Positions 29,634 to 36,914 of a stretch of 64,000 nucleotides of DNA are shown one piece after another. The notes under the pieces were generated by a model that had not been told where the DNA came from, made no database searches, and worked only from the letters and a program-made list of their open reading frames with translations. Location of the stretch: positions 868,001 to 932,000 of the forward strand of contig NZ_JACBZJ010000001.1 of NCBI RefSeq assembly GCF_013409305.1. Direction: 5' to 3'. Within the stretch, counting starts at the first letter, position 1; every line of letters starts with the position of its first letter. The translations under genes and the position numbers were made by a program. The stretch comes from Cellulomonas soli (GTDB lineage Bacteria; Actinomycetota; Actinomycetes; Actinomycetales; Cellulomonadaceae).

Positions 29634-30290
29634 TCAGGCTCCTGCGACGGTCGCCGCGCCGGGCAGCAGGGAGGCCGCCGGTTCGCTGTAGCCGAGGCCG
29701 ACGAGCCGGTCGTCCTCGAAGCGCAGGGTGGTGAGCGAGGCGAGCGAGCACTGCCGACGGCGCGGGTCGTGCCACAGGTGCCGCTTCTCGACGGCGAGCC
29801 GGGTGACCCAGACGGGCAGCTGGTGGCTGACGAGCACGGCCTCGTGCCCGCGGGCGAGCTCCCGCGCGGCGTCGACGGCTGCGAGCATCCGGTCGGCCTG
29901 CTCGCGGTACGGCTCGCCCCATGACGGGCGGAACGGGTTGCGCAGGTAGGGCCAGTGCTCGGGGTGCCGCAGCGACCCGTCGCCGACGCCGAAGGTCTTG
30001 CCCTCGAAGTGGTTGCCGGCCTCGATGAGCCGGGGGTCGGTGCGCAGCTCGACGCCGAACGCGGCGGCGATCGGGGTGGCGGTCTCCTGGGCGCGCTGCA
30101 GCGGCGAGGCGACGACGACCGTGATGTCGCGACGGGGCGCGGAGGCCGCGCCGGACAGGTGCTCGGCGACCATGTCGGCCATGGCCCTGCCGCGCTCGGA
30201 CAGGTGGTAGCCGGGCAGGCGTCCGTAGAGCACACCCGCCGGGTTGTGCACCTCGCCGTGCCGCATCAGGTGGATCGTGGTCGGGACCAT
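29634..30290 (-). CDS. Histidine phosphatase family protein
   Basis: A 218-residue phosphoglycerate-mutase-like phosphatase. It begins with the catalytic RHG motif (IHLMRHGEVHN) and has the second histidine in VLVSHQLPVW. Actinobacteria often carry such a gene directly upstream of the ccs genes, but its substrate is unknown. The ATG has TGCGACACT six bases upstream and no ribosome site, suggesting that a leaderless mRNA starts the whole tlpA-ccsB operon. Confidence 0.82.
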   Translation of the reverse strand: MVPTTIHLMRHGEVHNPAGVLYGRLPGYHLSERGRAMADMVAEHLSGAASAPRRDITVVVASPLQRAQETATPIAAAFGVELRTDPRLIEAGNHFEGKTFGVGDGSLRHPEHWPYLRNPFRPSWGEPYREQADRMLAAVDAARELARGHEAVLVSHQLPVWVTRLAVEKRHLWHDPRRRQCSLASLTTLRFEDDRLVGLGYSEPAASLLPGAATVAGA

Positions 30291-30305
30291 GGGCCCAGTG
30301 TCGCA
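30291..30305 (-). promoter_or_regulatory. Extended -10 type element of the phosphatase-ccs operon
   Basis: TGCGACACT ends six bases (GGGCCC) before the ATG on the minus strand, matching the menG element in both motif and spacer. Confidence 0.4.
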
Positions 30306-30338
30306 AACCGTTCTGGGTGCGTCGTGCGCCCGCGCACG

Positions 30339-30902
30339 TCAGAGGGCGTGAGTCGAGCCACTCTCGAGCGCCTCGGCGGCCGCGCAGGCGCCCTCGGGGG
30401 CGACCAGCGCGTCCCGGACGACGTCCATGGCCTCGCCGAGCGCGCGGAACTGCTCGGCGCTGAGGCGGTCGACGAGGTGCTCGCGCACGGAGTGCACGTG
30501 CCCGGGGGCGGCGGCGACGAGGGCCTGCCAGCCGGTCTCGGTCATGGTGCAGTTGACCCCGCGGGCGTCCTCGGCGCAGGGCTGCCGGCTGACCAGCCCG
30601 GCGTCCTCCATGCGGCGCACGGTGTGCGTGAGCCTGCTGCGCGAGTGCGCGAGCCCTTCGGCGATCTCGGACATCCGCATGGTGCGTCCGGGCGTCTCGG
30701 AGAGCCGGACGAGCACCTCGTACTCGTTGAGGGACAGCCCGCTGGCGGCCTCGAGCTCGTGCGCGAGGACGGCCATCAGGCGCGCGGTGCCGTCGCGGAA
30801 CGCGCGCCAGTGCTGCTGCTGCTCGTCGTCGAGCCACCGCACGTGCTGCTGCACGTCCGGCTGCGTCTGCTGCTGCATCTCGTCGACGCCCGTGGCGCTC
30901 AT
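30339..30902 (-). CDS. MarR-family transcriptional regulator
   Basis: A 187-residue winged-helix regulator. The HTH lies around residues 75-110 (MRMSEIAEGLAHSRSRLTHTVRRMEDAGLV) and the wing contains CAEDARGVNCTMTETG with two cysteines that could be redox-sensitive. The N-terminus is Gln-rich. AAGGAGGACGTG precedes ATG 30902. It is divergent from yceI, and an inverted repeat in the shared region is the likely operator for both genes. The inducer is not evident. Confidence 0.88.
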   Translation of the reverse strand: MSATGVDEMQQQTQPDVQQHVRWLDDEQQQHWRAFRDGTARLMAVLAHELEAASGLSLNEYEVLVRLSETPGRTMRMSEIAEGLAHSRSRLTHTVRRMEDAGLVSRQPCAEDARGVNCTMTETGWQALVAAAPGHVHSVREHLVDRLSAEQFRALGEAMDVVRDALVAPEGACAAAEALESGSTHAL

Positions 30903-30928
30903 CACGTCCTCCTTCTGACCCGGATGGG

Positions 30929-30957
30929 TTGCACCCGTCCGACCACTGTAGTACAAC
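30929..30957 (+). promoter_or_regulatory. Promoter of yceI
   Basis: TTGCAC (30929-30934) and TACAAC (30952-30957) are separated by exactly 17 bases, a good housekeeping promoter. The start of transcription would fall near 30964, just upstream of the inverted repeat at 30972-30991. Confidence 0.55.
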
Positions 30958-30971
30958 TATCAACTAACAGC

Positions 30972-30991
30972 TTGGTTGACGCTTCAACAAA
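30972..30991. promoter_or_regulatory. Inverted repeat, candidate MarR operator
   Basis: TTGGTTGA-CGCT-TCAACAAA has arms that match at seven of eight positions. It sits between the divergent marR and yceI genes and just downstream of the yceI promoter, where binding would repress yceI. Confidence 0.5.
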
Positions 30992-31005
30992 CCACGGAGG
31001 ACAGC

Positions 31006-31569
31006 ATGACCACCACGACCACCACCGCCCTGCCCGTCGACCTCACCACGGGCACCTGGACCGTCGACGGCTCGCACACCGAGGCCTCCTTCACGGTGCG
31101 CCACGCGGGCATCTCGAAGGTGCGCGGCTCGATCGCCGTCACCGAGGGCACCATCACCGTGGGCGACGACCTCGCCTCGACCTCGGTCGTCGTGACCCTG
31201 GACCCCTCCACCGTCTCCACCGGCGACGCGAACCGCGACGGCCACCTCAAGAGCGGCGACTTCTTCGACGTCGAGGCCTTCGGCGCCTGGACGTTCGCCT
31301 CGACCGAGGTCCGCGCCTCCGGCGACGCGTTCGTCATCGTCGGCGACCTCACGATCCACGGCGTGACCAAGCAGGTCGAGCTCGCCACCGAGTTCAACGG
31401 CACCGCGGTCGACCCGTTCGGCAACCAGCGCGCGGGCTTCGAGGCCTCCGTGACGATCTCCCGCAAGGAGTTCGGCCTGGTCTGGAACGCGGCCCTCGAG
31501 GCCGGCGGCGTCCTGGTGGCCGACAAGGTCGTCATCGGCCTGGACGTCTCGGCCATCAAGCAGGCCTGA
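31006..31569 (+). CDS. YceI family protein
   Basis: A 187-residue lipocalin-like protein; YceI proteins bind polyisoprenoids or similar amphiphiles. The motif TGTWTVDGSHTEASFTVRHAG near the start and FGNQRAGFEASVTISRKEFGLVWN near the end are family hallmarks. There is no signal peptide, so it is predicted cytosolic, as in many actinobacteria. CGGAGGACAGC precedes the ATG. Regulation by the divergent MarR protein is likely from the palindrome between them. Confidence 0.9.
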   Translation: MTTTTTTALPVDLTTGTWTVDGSHTEASFTVRHAGISKVRGSIAVTEGTITVGDDLASTSVVVTLDPSTVSTGDANRDGHLKSGDFFDVEAFGAWTFASTEVRASGDAFVIVGDLTIHGVTKQVELATEFNGTAVDPFGNQRAGFEASVTISRKEFGLVWNAALEAGGVLVADKVVIGLDVSAIKQA

Positions 31570-31606
31570 GCCCCCACGCACCGCACGCCCGGGCACCCGG
31601 GCACCC

Positions 31607-31647
31607 CACGACGCCCGCCCGGCCGCCCAGGCCCGGCGGGCGTCGTG
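31607..31647. terminator. Strong hairpin between yceI and rex
   Basis: Thirteen perfect pairs (CACGACGCCCGCC with GGCGGGCGTCGTG) enclose a 15-base loop between two convergent genes. It can serve both directions. Confidence 0.65.
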
Positions 31648-31693
31648 CGTCCGGCCCACGCGCCTCGACGCCCGCGGCGCGGCCGGCCTGGGC

Positions 31694-32320
31694 TCATGCG
31701 CGCCGCCGCCGGTCGTGGAACGCCAGGATCGCCAGCTCGGAGGCCACGTCCACCGCCCGCAGGTCCACGTCGTCCGGCACGTGCAGCGTGCGGGGCGCGA
31801 ACGTCAGGATCCCGCCGACCCCCGCCGCGACCAGCGCGTCGCAGACCTCCTGCGCAGGGCCGGCCGGGGTCGCGATGATCCCGATCGTCGCCCCCGTGCT
31901 CGCCACCAGCTCGGCCAGCGCGTCGACAGGCCGGACCACCAGCCCGCCCACCGTCGTCCCGACCACCGCGGGGTCGGCGTCCACCAGGCCCACGACCGCG
32001 AACCCGCGATCGGCGAAGACCGGGTAGCGCGCCAGGGCGTGGCCCAGGTGCCCTGCGCCCACCACGACGACGCGGCGCTGCGTCGTCAGGCCGAGCACGG
32101 CGACCACCTGGTCGCGCAGGTGCGCCGTGTCGTACCCGACACCGCGCGTACCCCACGAACCGAGCGAGGACAGGTCCTTGCGCACCAGCGCCGGACTCGC
32201 CCCCGAGCGTGCGGCCAGCCCCTCGGAGGACGTCGTCACGCACCCGTCGGCCAGCAGCCCCTCGAGAGCCCGCACGTACGCCGGGAGCCGCGCCACCGTG
32301 GCCGGAGGGATGTCTCGCAC
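31694..32320 (-). CDS. rex: Redox-sensing transcriptional repressor Rex
   Basis: Rex senses the NADH/NAD+ ratio and represses respiratory genes when NADH is low. The 208-residue protein has a winged helix (LAARSGASPALVRKDLSSLGSWGTRGVGYD) and a Rossmann domain starting RVVVVGAGHLGHALARY, with the C-terminal domain-swap helix. GTG 32320 is chosen because GGGAGA precedes it and the length matches the family; the longer frame upstream codes for unlikely sequence. A matching operator precedes menJ-nuo in this window. Confidence 0.92.
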   Translation of the reverse strand: MRDIPPATVARLPAYVRALEGLLADGCVTTSSEGLAARSGASPALVRKDLSSLGSWGTRGVGYDTAHLRDQVVAVLGLTTQRRVVVVGAGHLGHALARYPVFADRGFAVVGLVDADPAVVGTTVGGLVVRPVDALAELVASTGATIGIIATPAGPAQEVCDALVAAGVGGILTFAPRTLHVPDDVDLRAVDVASELAILAFHDRRRRA

Positions 32321-32396
32321 CGCTGTCTCCCGCGGGCCGGACCGCAGCCACCGGGCGCCGTCGCCCGGGCACGACGCGGACGACGAGACCCACCGA

Positions 32397-32678
32397 TCAG
32401 CGTAGGGGCGGCCCCGCGGAGGCCGCGAGCGCACGCCGCAGGCGTGCCGGGTCGATGCGCCAGAAGCCCTGCCGCACACCGTCCACCTCGACGACGGGGA
32501 CGAGGTCCCCGTACTCCTCGGCGAGGTCGCGACCGGCACCGGTCGGGTCCGGTCCGTCGACGTCGACCTCAAGCCAGCGGTCGCCCGTCTCCGCGCACAC
32601 CGCCGCGACCACGACCCGACCCTCCACGCACAGGTGGCAGCCCGACCGACCGAACAGCAGCACGCGCGCCTCGTCCAC
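32397..32678 (-). CDS. Glutaredoxin-like (DUF836) protein
   Basis: A 93-residue thioredoxin-fold protein with the CxxC site SGCHLCVEG near residue 15 and cis-proline block GDLVPVVEVDG. Such proteins commonly neighbour a HAD phosphatase in actinobacteria; the redox partner is unknown. The GTG 32678 has TACTCT six bases upstream and no ribosome site. rex follows on the same strand after 76 bases and may be cotranscribed. Confidence 0.82.
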   Translation of the reverse strand: MDEARVLLFGRSGCHLCVEGRVVVAAVCAETGDRWLEVDVDGPDPTGAGRDLAEEYGDLVPVVEVDGVRQGFWRIDPARLRRALAASAGPPLR

Positions 32679-32735
32679 GGCCCCAGAGTAGGTCGGCGCG
32701 ACGCACGGTGTCGGCGGCGTCGTTACAGTGGCCGG
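32679..32735. promoter_or_regulatory. Back-to-back leaderless promoters (glutaredoxin / HAD)
   Basis: On the minus strand TACTCT (32690-32685) stands six bases before one GTG; on the plus strand TACAGT (32724-32729) stands six bases before the other. The two boxes are 33 bases apart. Confidence 0.5.
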
Positions 32736-33590
32736 GTGCGCCAGGCGAACCAGCGGTCCGCAGGCCCGGCCCCCGCAGGTGCCGAGCCCCCCGCCCAGAC
32801 CGCCGAGGGCGCCGACCCACGATCCGTGGGTGCGTTCTTCGACGTGGACAACACGATCATCCGGGGCGCCTCGTCGTTCCACCTGGGCGTCGGGCTCTAC
32901 CGGCGCGGGTTCCTGACCAAGCGGGACATCGTGCGGTTCGCCTTCCACCAGGCCCGCTACCTGGCCTTCGGCGAGAGCCGGCGGCAGATCGACGACGTGC
33001 GTTCGCGCGCGCTGTCGATCATCGCCGGGCACTCGGTCGCCGAGCTCAAGGCCATCGCCGAGGACGTCTACGACGAGGTGCTCAGCCTGCGCATCTTCCC
33101 CGGCACGCAGCGGCTGCTCGACGACCACCTGGCGGCCGGGCACACGGTGTGGCTGATCACGGCCACACCGCAGGAGATCGGTGAGGTCATCGCTCGTCGA
33201 CTCGGTGCGACCGGTGCGCTCGGCACCGTCGCGGAGCATGCCGACGGGCACTACACCGGACGCCTCATCGGCGACATGCTGCACGGGCAGGCCAAGGCCA
33301 CCGCGGTGCTCGACCTCGCCGCACGTGACGGCGTCGACCTGGCCGCGTCCTACGCGTACGGCGACTCGATGAACGACGTGCCGATCCTGTCCTCGGTCGG
33401 GCACCCGTGCGCGATCAACCCGGACCCGCGGCTGCGGCGGCACGCGGCCGAGGTCGGCTGGCCCGTGCGGGAGTTCCGGAACCGGCGCCGCAACGCCCGT
33501 CGCGGCACCACGGTGGCCACGGTCGCGGGCGGCGCCTGGTTCGCCGGCCTGCTGATCCGCGCCCTGCGGCGCTCGCTGCGCGAGCGCTGA
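32736..33590 (+). CDS. HAD-IB family hydrolase (SerB-like phosphatase)
   Basis: A 284-residue haloacid-dehalogenase phosphatase with the nucleophile motif FFDVDNTIIRGAS near residue 33, ITATP (motif II), a lysine in GQAKA and the acidic motif GDSMNDVPILSSVG. It belongs to subfamily IB with phosphoserine phosphatase, but the C-terminal basic segment with a hydrophobic stretch (TVATVAGGAWFAGLLIRAL) suggests membrane association and leaves the substrate open. Confidence 0.85.
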   Translation: MRQANQRSAGPAPAGAEPPAQTAEGADPRSVGAFFDVDNTIIRGASSFHLGVGLYRRGFLTKRDIVRFAFHQARYLAFGESRRQIDDVRSRALSIIAGHSVAELKAIAEDVYDEVLSLRIFPGTQRLLDDHLAAGHTVWLITATPQEIGEVIARRLGATGALGTVAEHADGHYTGRLIGDMLHGQAKATAVLDLAARDGVDLAASYAYGDSMNDVPILSSVGHPCAINPDPRLRRHAAEVGWPVREFRNRRRNARRGTTVATVAGGAWFAGLLIRALRRSLRER

Positions 33591-33620
33591 GCGGGCGTCG
33601 CACGCCCGTCGCGGACTCCT

Positions 33621-33636
33621 CCCCCGCCTGCGGGGG
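33621..33636 (+). terminator. Hairpin after the HAD gene
   Basis: CCCCCG-CCTG-CGGGGG forms six G:C pairs 30 bases after the HAD stop and just before the next promoter box. Confidence 0.5.
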
Positions 33637-33643
33637 CCCGACC

Positions 33644-33655
33644 TACACTGGCGCG
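33644..33655 (+). promoter_or_regulatory. Leaderless promoter -10 of the GNAT gene
   Basis: TACACT (33644-33649) is followed by GGCGCG and the ATG at 33656. Confidence 0.5.
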
Positions 33656-34255
33656 ATGCCGACCGACCCGAGCACCTCGAACGTGCCCGCCGACGCCCCG
33701 GGGCCCGCGGGCGACCGGGATGCCGCCGTGACCGTGCGTCCGGCGACGGCCGCGGACGTGCCCGCGGTCGCCGAGCTCGCTGCGCTGACGTTCCCGCTCG
33801 CGTGCCCGCCCGACTCCCCCGAGGCCGACCAGCAGGCGTTCATCGCCGCGGTGCTGTCGGCCGAGCGCTTCGCCGGGTACCTGGCCGACCCGACCCGGGA
33901 CGTGCTCGTGAGCGCGGACCGCACCGGCCGTCCGGTCGGCTACACCATGCTCGTCGAGGGCGAGCCGTCGGACGAGGACGTGCGGGACGCCCTGACCATC
34001 CGCCCCACGATCGAGCTGTCGAAGTGCTACGTGCACCCCGGGCACCACGGTTCCGGTGTCGCCGGCGCGCTCATGGCGGCCAGCCTCGAGGCCGCGCGCG
34101 AGCGGGGAGCGCTGGGCATGTGGCTGGGCGTCAACCAGCTCAACGCCCGCGCCCAGGCCTTCTACACCCGGTCGGGGTTCGCGGTCGTCGGCACCAAGCA
34201 CTTCCAGGTCGGCGGACGGCTCGAGGACGACTACGTCCTCGAGCGCCCGCTCTGA
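33656..34255 (+). CDS. GNAT family N-acetyltransferase
   Basis: A 199-residue acetyltransferase. The acetyl-CoA site VHPGHHGSGVAGALMAA near residue 125 and the C-terminal NARAQAFYTRSGFAVVG are clear. Its substrate cannot be read from the sequence. The first 25 residues are a Pro/Asp/Ala-rich lead. The leaderless -10 element fixes the start at ATG 33656. It ends 6 bases before the convergent GH43 gene. Confidence 0.85.
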   Translation: MPTDPSTSNVPADAPGPAGDRDAAVTVRPATAADVPAVAELAALTFPLACPPDSPEADQQAFIAAVLSAERFAGYLADPTRDVLVSADRTGRPVGYTMLVEGEPSDEDVRDALTIRPTIELSKCYVHPGHHGSGVAGALMAASLEAARERGALGMWLGVNQLNARAQAFYTRSGFAVVGTKHFQVGGRLEDDYVLERPL

Positions 34256-34261
34256 CCCGAC

Positions 34262-35317
34262 TCAGCCGACGGCATCCTGCTCCTCGGCGGTGGTGGCCAC
34301 CGGCCAGCCGTCCTCGTCCCAGGCCAGCTCGCGGATCGCGAGCTGGAAGTCCCCGCCGAGCGACGCGTCGTAGTAGTGGAACGCGAGGTAGCCGCGCGAG
34401 TACGACTGACCGCCCGGGCCGACCATGTCACCCGTCGTGGACAGCAGCGGTGTCGCACCGTCGGCGGTGAGCTCGGCGCCGTCCCGGCCGACGTACGGCC
34501 CGGTGATGTCCGCCGAGCGCCCGACGGCGATGTTGTACGTCGAGTCGGTGCCCTGGCAGCAGGAGTCGCGTGAGACGAACAGGAAGTACCAGTCGCCGTG
34601 CCGCACCAGGTACGGCGCCTCGATCGCGTTCGGCGAGCCGATGCGCGAGGCGATGGTGACCGGCGCCGCCCCGTCGGCCGGCTTGCCCGAGGGCCACTGC
34701 AGCTCGACGAGCTGGACGCCGCCCCAGAACGAGCCGAAGGACATCCACGGTGTGCCCGCGTCGTCGGTGAGGACGCCGGGGTCGATCGCGTTGTAGTTGT
34801 CCTCGCCGGTGGTCGACCGCCAGACCTCGCCCTGGTCGACCCAGGCGTAGTCGGGGTCGTCCGGGTCGAGCGTCGTGTTGGTGGTCAGGCCGATCACCGA
34901 GGAGTTCGAGCCGAACGTCGAGGCCGCGTAGTACAGGTAGTAGGTGCCGTCGTGCTCGACGACCTCGGGCGCCCAGAAGTTCTGCACGCCCGTGACGGAC
35001 TCGTAGACCCACTCCGGGCGCGTCGAGGCGTCCCAGACCGTGCCGAGCAGCTCCCAGGTGTGCCCGCCGTCGGTGGACCGGCGGATCTGCGGCGCACCGA
35101 AGCCCTCCTTGATGTCACCGGTGGAGAACACGTACCAGGGGTCGCCCTCGGCCGCGCCGACGACGAGCGCCGGGTCGTGCGTGTGGATGTCCCCGGACAG
35201 CTCGAGCGCGGTGGCTGCGGGCGGGTCGGTGCGCGAGGTGAGGACGACCGCGGCACCCGCCGCACCCGCGACGAGCACGACGACGGCCAGGACGGCGGCG
35301 AGCCGGCGACCGCGCAC
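34262..35317 (-). CDS. GH43 arabinanase, exported or membrane-anchored
   Basis: A 351-residue five-bladed beta-propeller glycosidase of family GH43, resembling endo-alpha-1,5-L-arabinanases. Conserved positions are the base in HTHDPALVV, the modulator in NYNAIDPGVL and the acid in GSPNAIEAPYLV. An N-terminal segment of about 25 hydrophobic residues acts as signal peptide or anchor; no lipobox is present. It starts at GTG one base after the GH51 gene, so the two are cotranscribed. It would cut arabinan outside the cell, feeding the ABC transporter. Confidence 0.85.
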   Translation of the reverse strand: MRGRRLAAVLAVVVLVAGAAGAAVVLTSRTDPPAATALELSGDIHTHDPALVVGAAEGDPWYVFSTGDIKEGFGAPQIRRSTDGGHTWELLGTVWDASTRPEWVYESVTGVQNFWAPEVVEHDGTYYLYYAASTFGSNSSVIGLTTNTTLDPDDPDYAWVDQGEVWRSTTGEDNYNAIDPGVLTDDAGTPWMSFGSFWGGVQLVELQWPSGKPADGAAPVTIASRIGSPNAIEAPYLVRHGDWYFLFVSRDSCCQGTDSTYNIAVGRSADITGPYVGRDGAELTADGATPLLSTTGDMVGPGGQSYSRGYLAFHYYDASLGGDFQLAIRELAWDEDGWPVATTAEEQDAVG

Positions 35318-35318
35318 G

Positions 35319-36827
35319 TCAGCGGCCCAGCCGGACGACGTTCCAGGACACCGGCGGGACCTCGACCTGCAGGCGGCCGTCGCGCACCTGGGCGGTGGCG
35401 TTGGCGTGCGGGGCGACCGACGTGTCGTCGTCGGCGGTGGCGGTCCAGGTGTGGTCGGGGTTCGACAGCGTCGAGGCCTCCAGGAGCCGCAGCCCCGGGA
35501 CCGAGCGCAGGTCGATGTCGAGCAGGACGGGCTCGGTGGTCGAGCGATTCACGGCGAAGAGCGTCAGCGAGCCGGTCTCCTCGTCCCAGGTCGCGACGGC
35601 GTCGACCAGATCGGCGTCGCCGTACTGCTTGGTCTCGTACGTCGGGCTGTCGATCGCGACGCGCAGCACGTCGCCGCTCGCGTACCGCGACGCCTGGGCG
35701 AACGGGTGGAACGTGGTCTGCTTCCAGATCCGCCCGCCCGGCTCGGTCATGATCGGGGCGATGACGTTGACGAGCTGGGCCAGGGACGCCGAGTGCACGC
35801 GGTCGGTGTGCCGCAGCAACGAGATGAGCAGGTTGCCCACGACGACCGCGTCGGCGACGTTGTAGCGGTCCTCGAGCAGCACGGGCGCGACCGGCCAGTC
35901 GTCCCCGCTCGGCGGCCGGGACTCGGCGCGCTTCTGGTACCAGACGTTCCACTCGTCGAACGAGATATGGATCCGCTTGTCGACCTTCTTGTGCGCGCGC
36001 ACCGAGTCGGCGGTCGCGGTGACGGCCTCGACGAAGTGGTCCATGTCGGTGGCCGACGCGAGGAACGAGCCGAGGTCCCCGTCCTCCTCCCAGTAGTACG
36101 CGTGGGCGGAGATCAGGTCGACCTGCTCGTAGGCCTCGGTGAGCACGATGCGCTCCCACTCGCCGAAGGTCGGCATGACGACGCCGGAGGAGCCGCACGC
36201 GACGAGCTCGATGTCCTTGTCGACCATCCGCATGGCCCGGCCGGTCTCGGCGGCCAGGCGCCCGTACTCGTACGCGGTCTTGGACCCGATCTGCCAGGGG
36301 CCGTCCATCTCGTTGCCCAGGCACCACATCCGCACCTTGTACGGGTCGGCGTGGCCGTTGGCGCGACGCAGGTCGGAGAACGCGGTTCCGCCGGGCACGT
36401 TGCAGTACTCGAGCAGGTCGACGGCCTCCTGCACGCCGCGCGTGCCGAGGTTCACGGCCATCATCGGCTCGACGTCCGCGAGGTCCGCCCAGCGCATGAA
36501 CTCGTCGAGCCCGACGGTGTTGGGCTCGGTGGAGTGCCACGCGAGGTCGAGGCGCGAGGGACGCTGCCCGACCGGGCCGACGCCGTCCTCCCACCGGTAG
36601 CCGGAGACGAAGTTGCCGCCCGGGTAGCGCACGGTGGACACGGCGAGCTCGCGCGTGAGCTCGATGACGTCCTTGCGGAAGCCGTCGGCGTCGGCCGTGG
36701 GGTGCGCCGGGTCGTGGATGCCGGTGTAGACGCAGCGGCCCAGGTGCTCGACGAACGAGCCGAACGTGCGCCGACGCACGGGGCCGACACGGAACGCGGG
36801 GTCGACGGTGAGGGTCACGGGGATCAT
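35319..36827 (-). CDS. abfA: Alpha-L-arabinofuranosidase, GH51
   Basis: A 502-residue cytosolic GH51 enzyme that removes terminal arabinofuranose from arabino-oligosaccharides. The acid/base is Glu173 in LGNEMDGPW and the nucleophile Glu292 in ISFDEWNVWY. A beta-sandwich domain follows at the C-terminus. There is no signal peptide, so it acts on imported oligosaccharides. It lies between the GH27 gene upstream and the GH43 gene downstream in one minus-strand operon, under the LacI-type operator at 38321-38332. Confidence 0.93.
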   Translation of the reverse strand: MIPVTLTVDPAFRVGPVRRRTFGSFVEHLGRCVYTGIHDPAHPTADADGFRKDVIELTRELAVSTVRYPGGNFVSGYRWEDGVGPVGQRPSRLDLAWHSTEPNTVGLDEFMRWADLADVEPMMAVNLGTRGVQEAVDLLEYCNVPGGTAFSDLRRANGHADPYKVRMWCLGNEMDGPWQIGSKTAYEYGRLAAETGRAMRMVDKDIELVACGSSGVVMPTFGEWERIVLTEAYEQVDLISAHAYYWEEDGDLGSFLASATDMDHFVEAVTATADSVRAHKKVDKRIHISFDEWNVWYQKRAESRPPSGDDWPVAPVLLEDRYNVADAVVVGNLLISLLRHTDRVHSASLAQLVNVIAPIMTEPGGRIWKQTTFHPFAQASRYASGDVLRVAIDSPTYETKQYGDADLVDAVATWDEETGSLTLFAVNRSTTEPVLLDIDLRSVPGLRLLEASTLSNPDHTWTATADDDTSVAPHANATAQVRDGRLQVEVPPVSWNVVRLGR

Positions 36828-36860
36828 GCGGGGCTCCAGGAAGGTCCGGGTCGTGCGGCG

Positions 36861-36896
36861 GCAGGCAGGCGGGCAGGCAGGCGGGCAGGCAGGCGG
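36861..36896. repeat. Three tandem copies of a 12-base unit
   Basis: GCAGGCAGGCGG is repeated three times without change between the GH27 stop and the abfA start. It is not in a reading frame of either gene. Copy number could vary between strains. Confidence 0.8.
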
Positions 36897-36914
36897 GTGC
36901 TGCGGGTCCCCGGC

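Noticed and set aside
36861..36896. A CRISPR-like repeat array
   Set aside because: The 12-base units are directly adjacent without spacers, and there are no cas genes.
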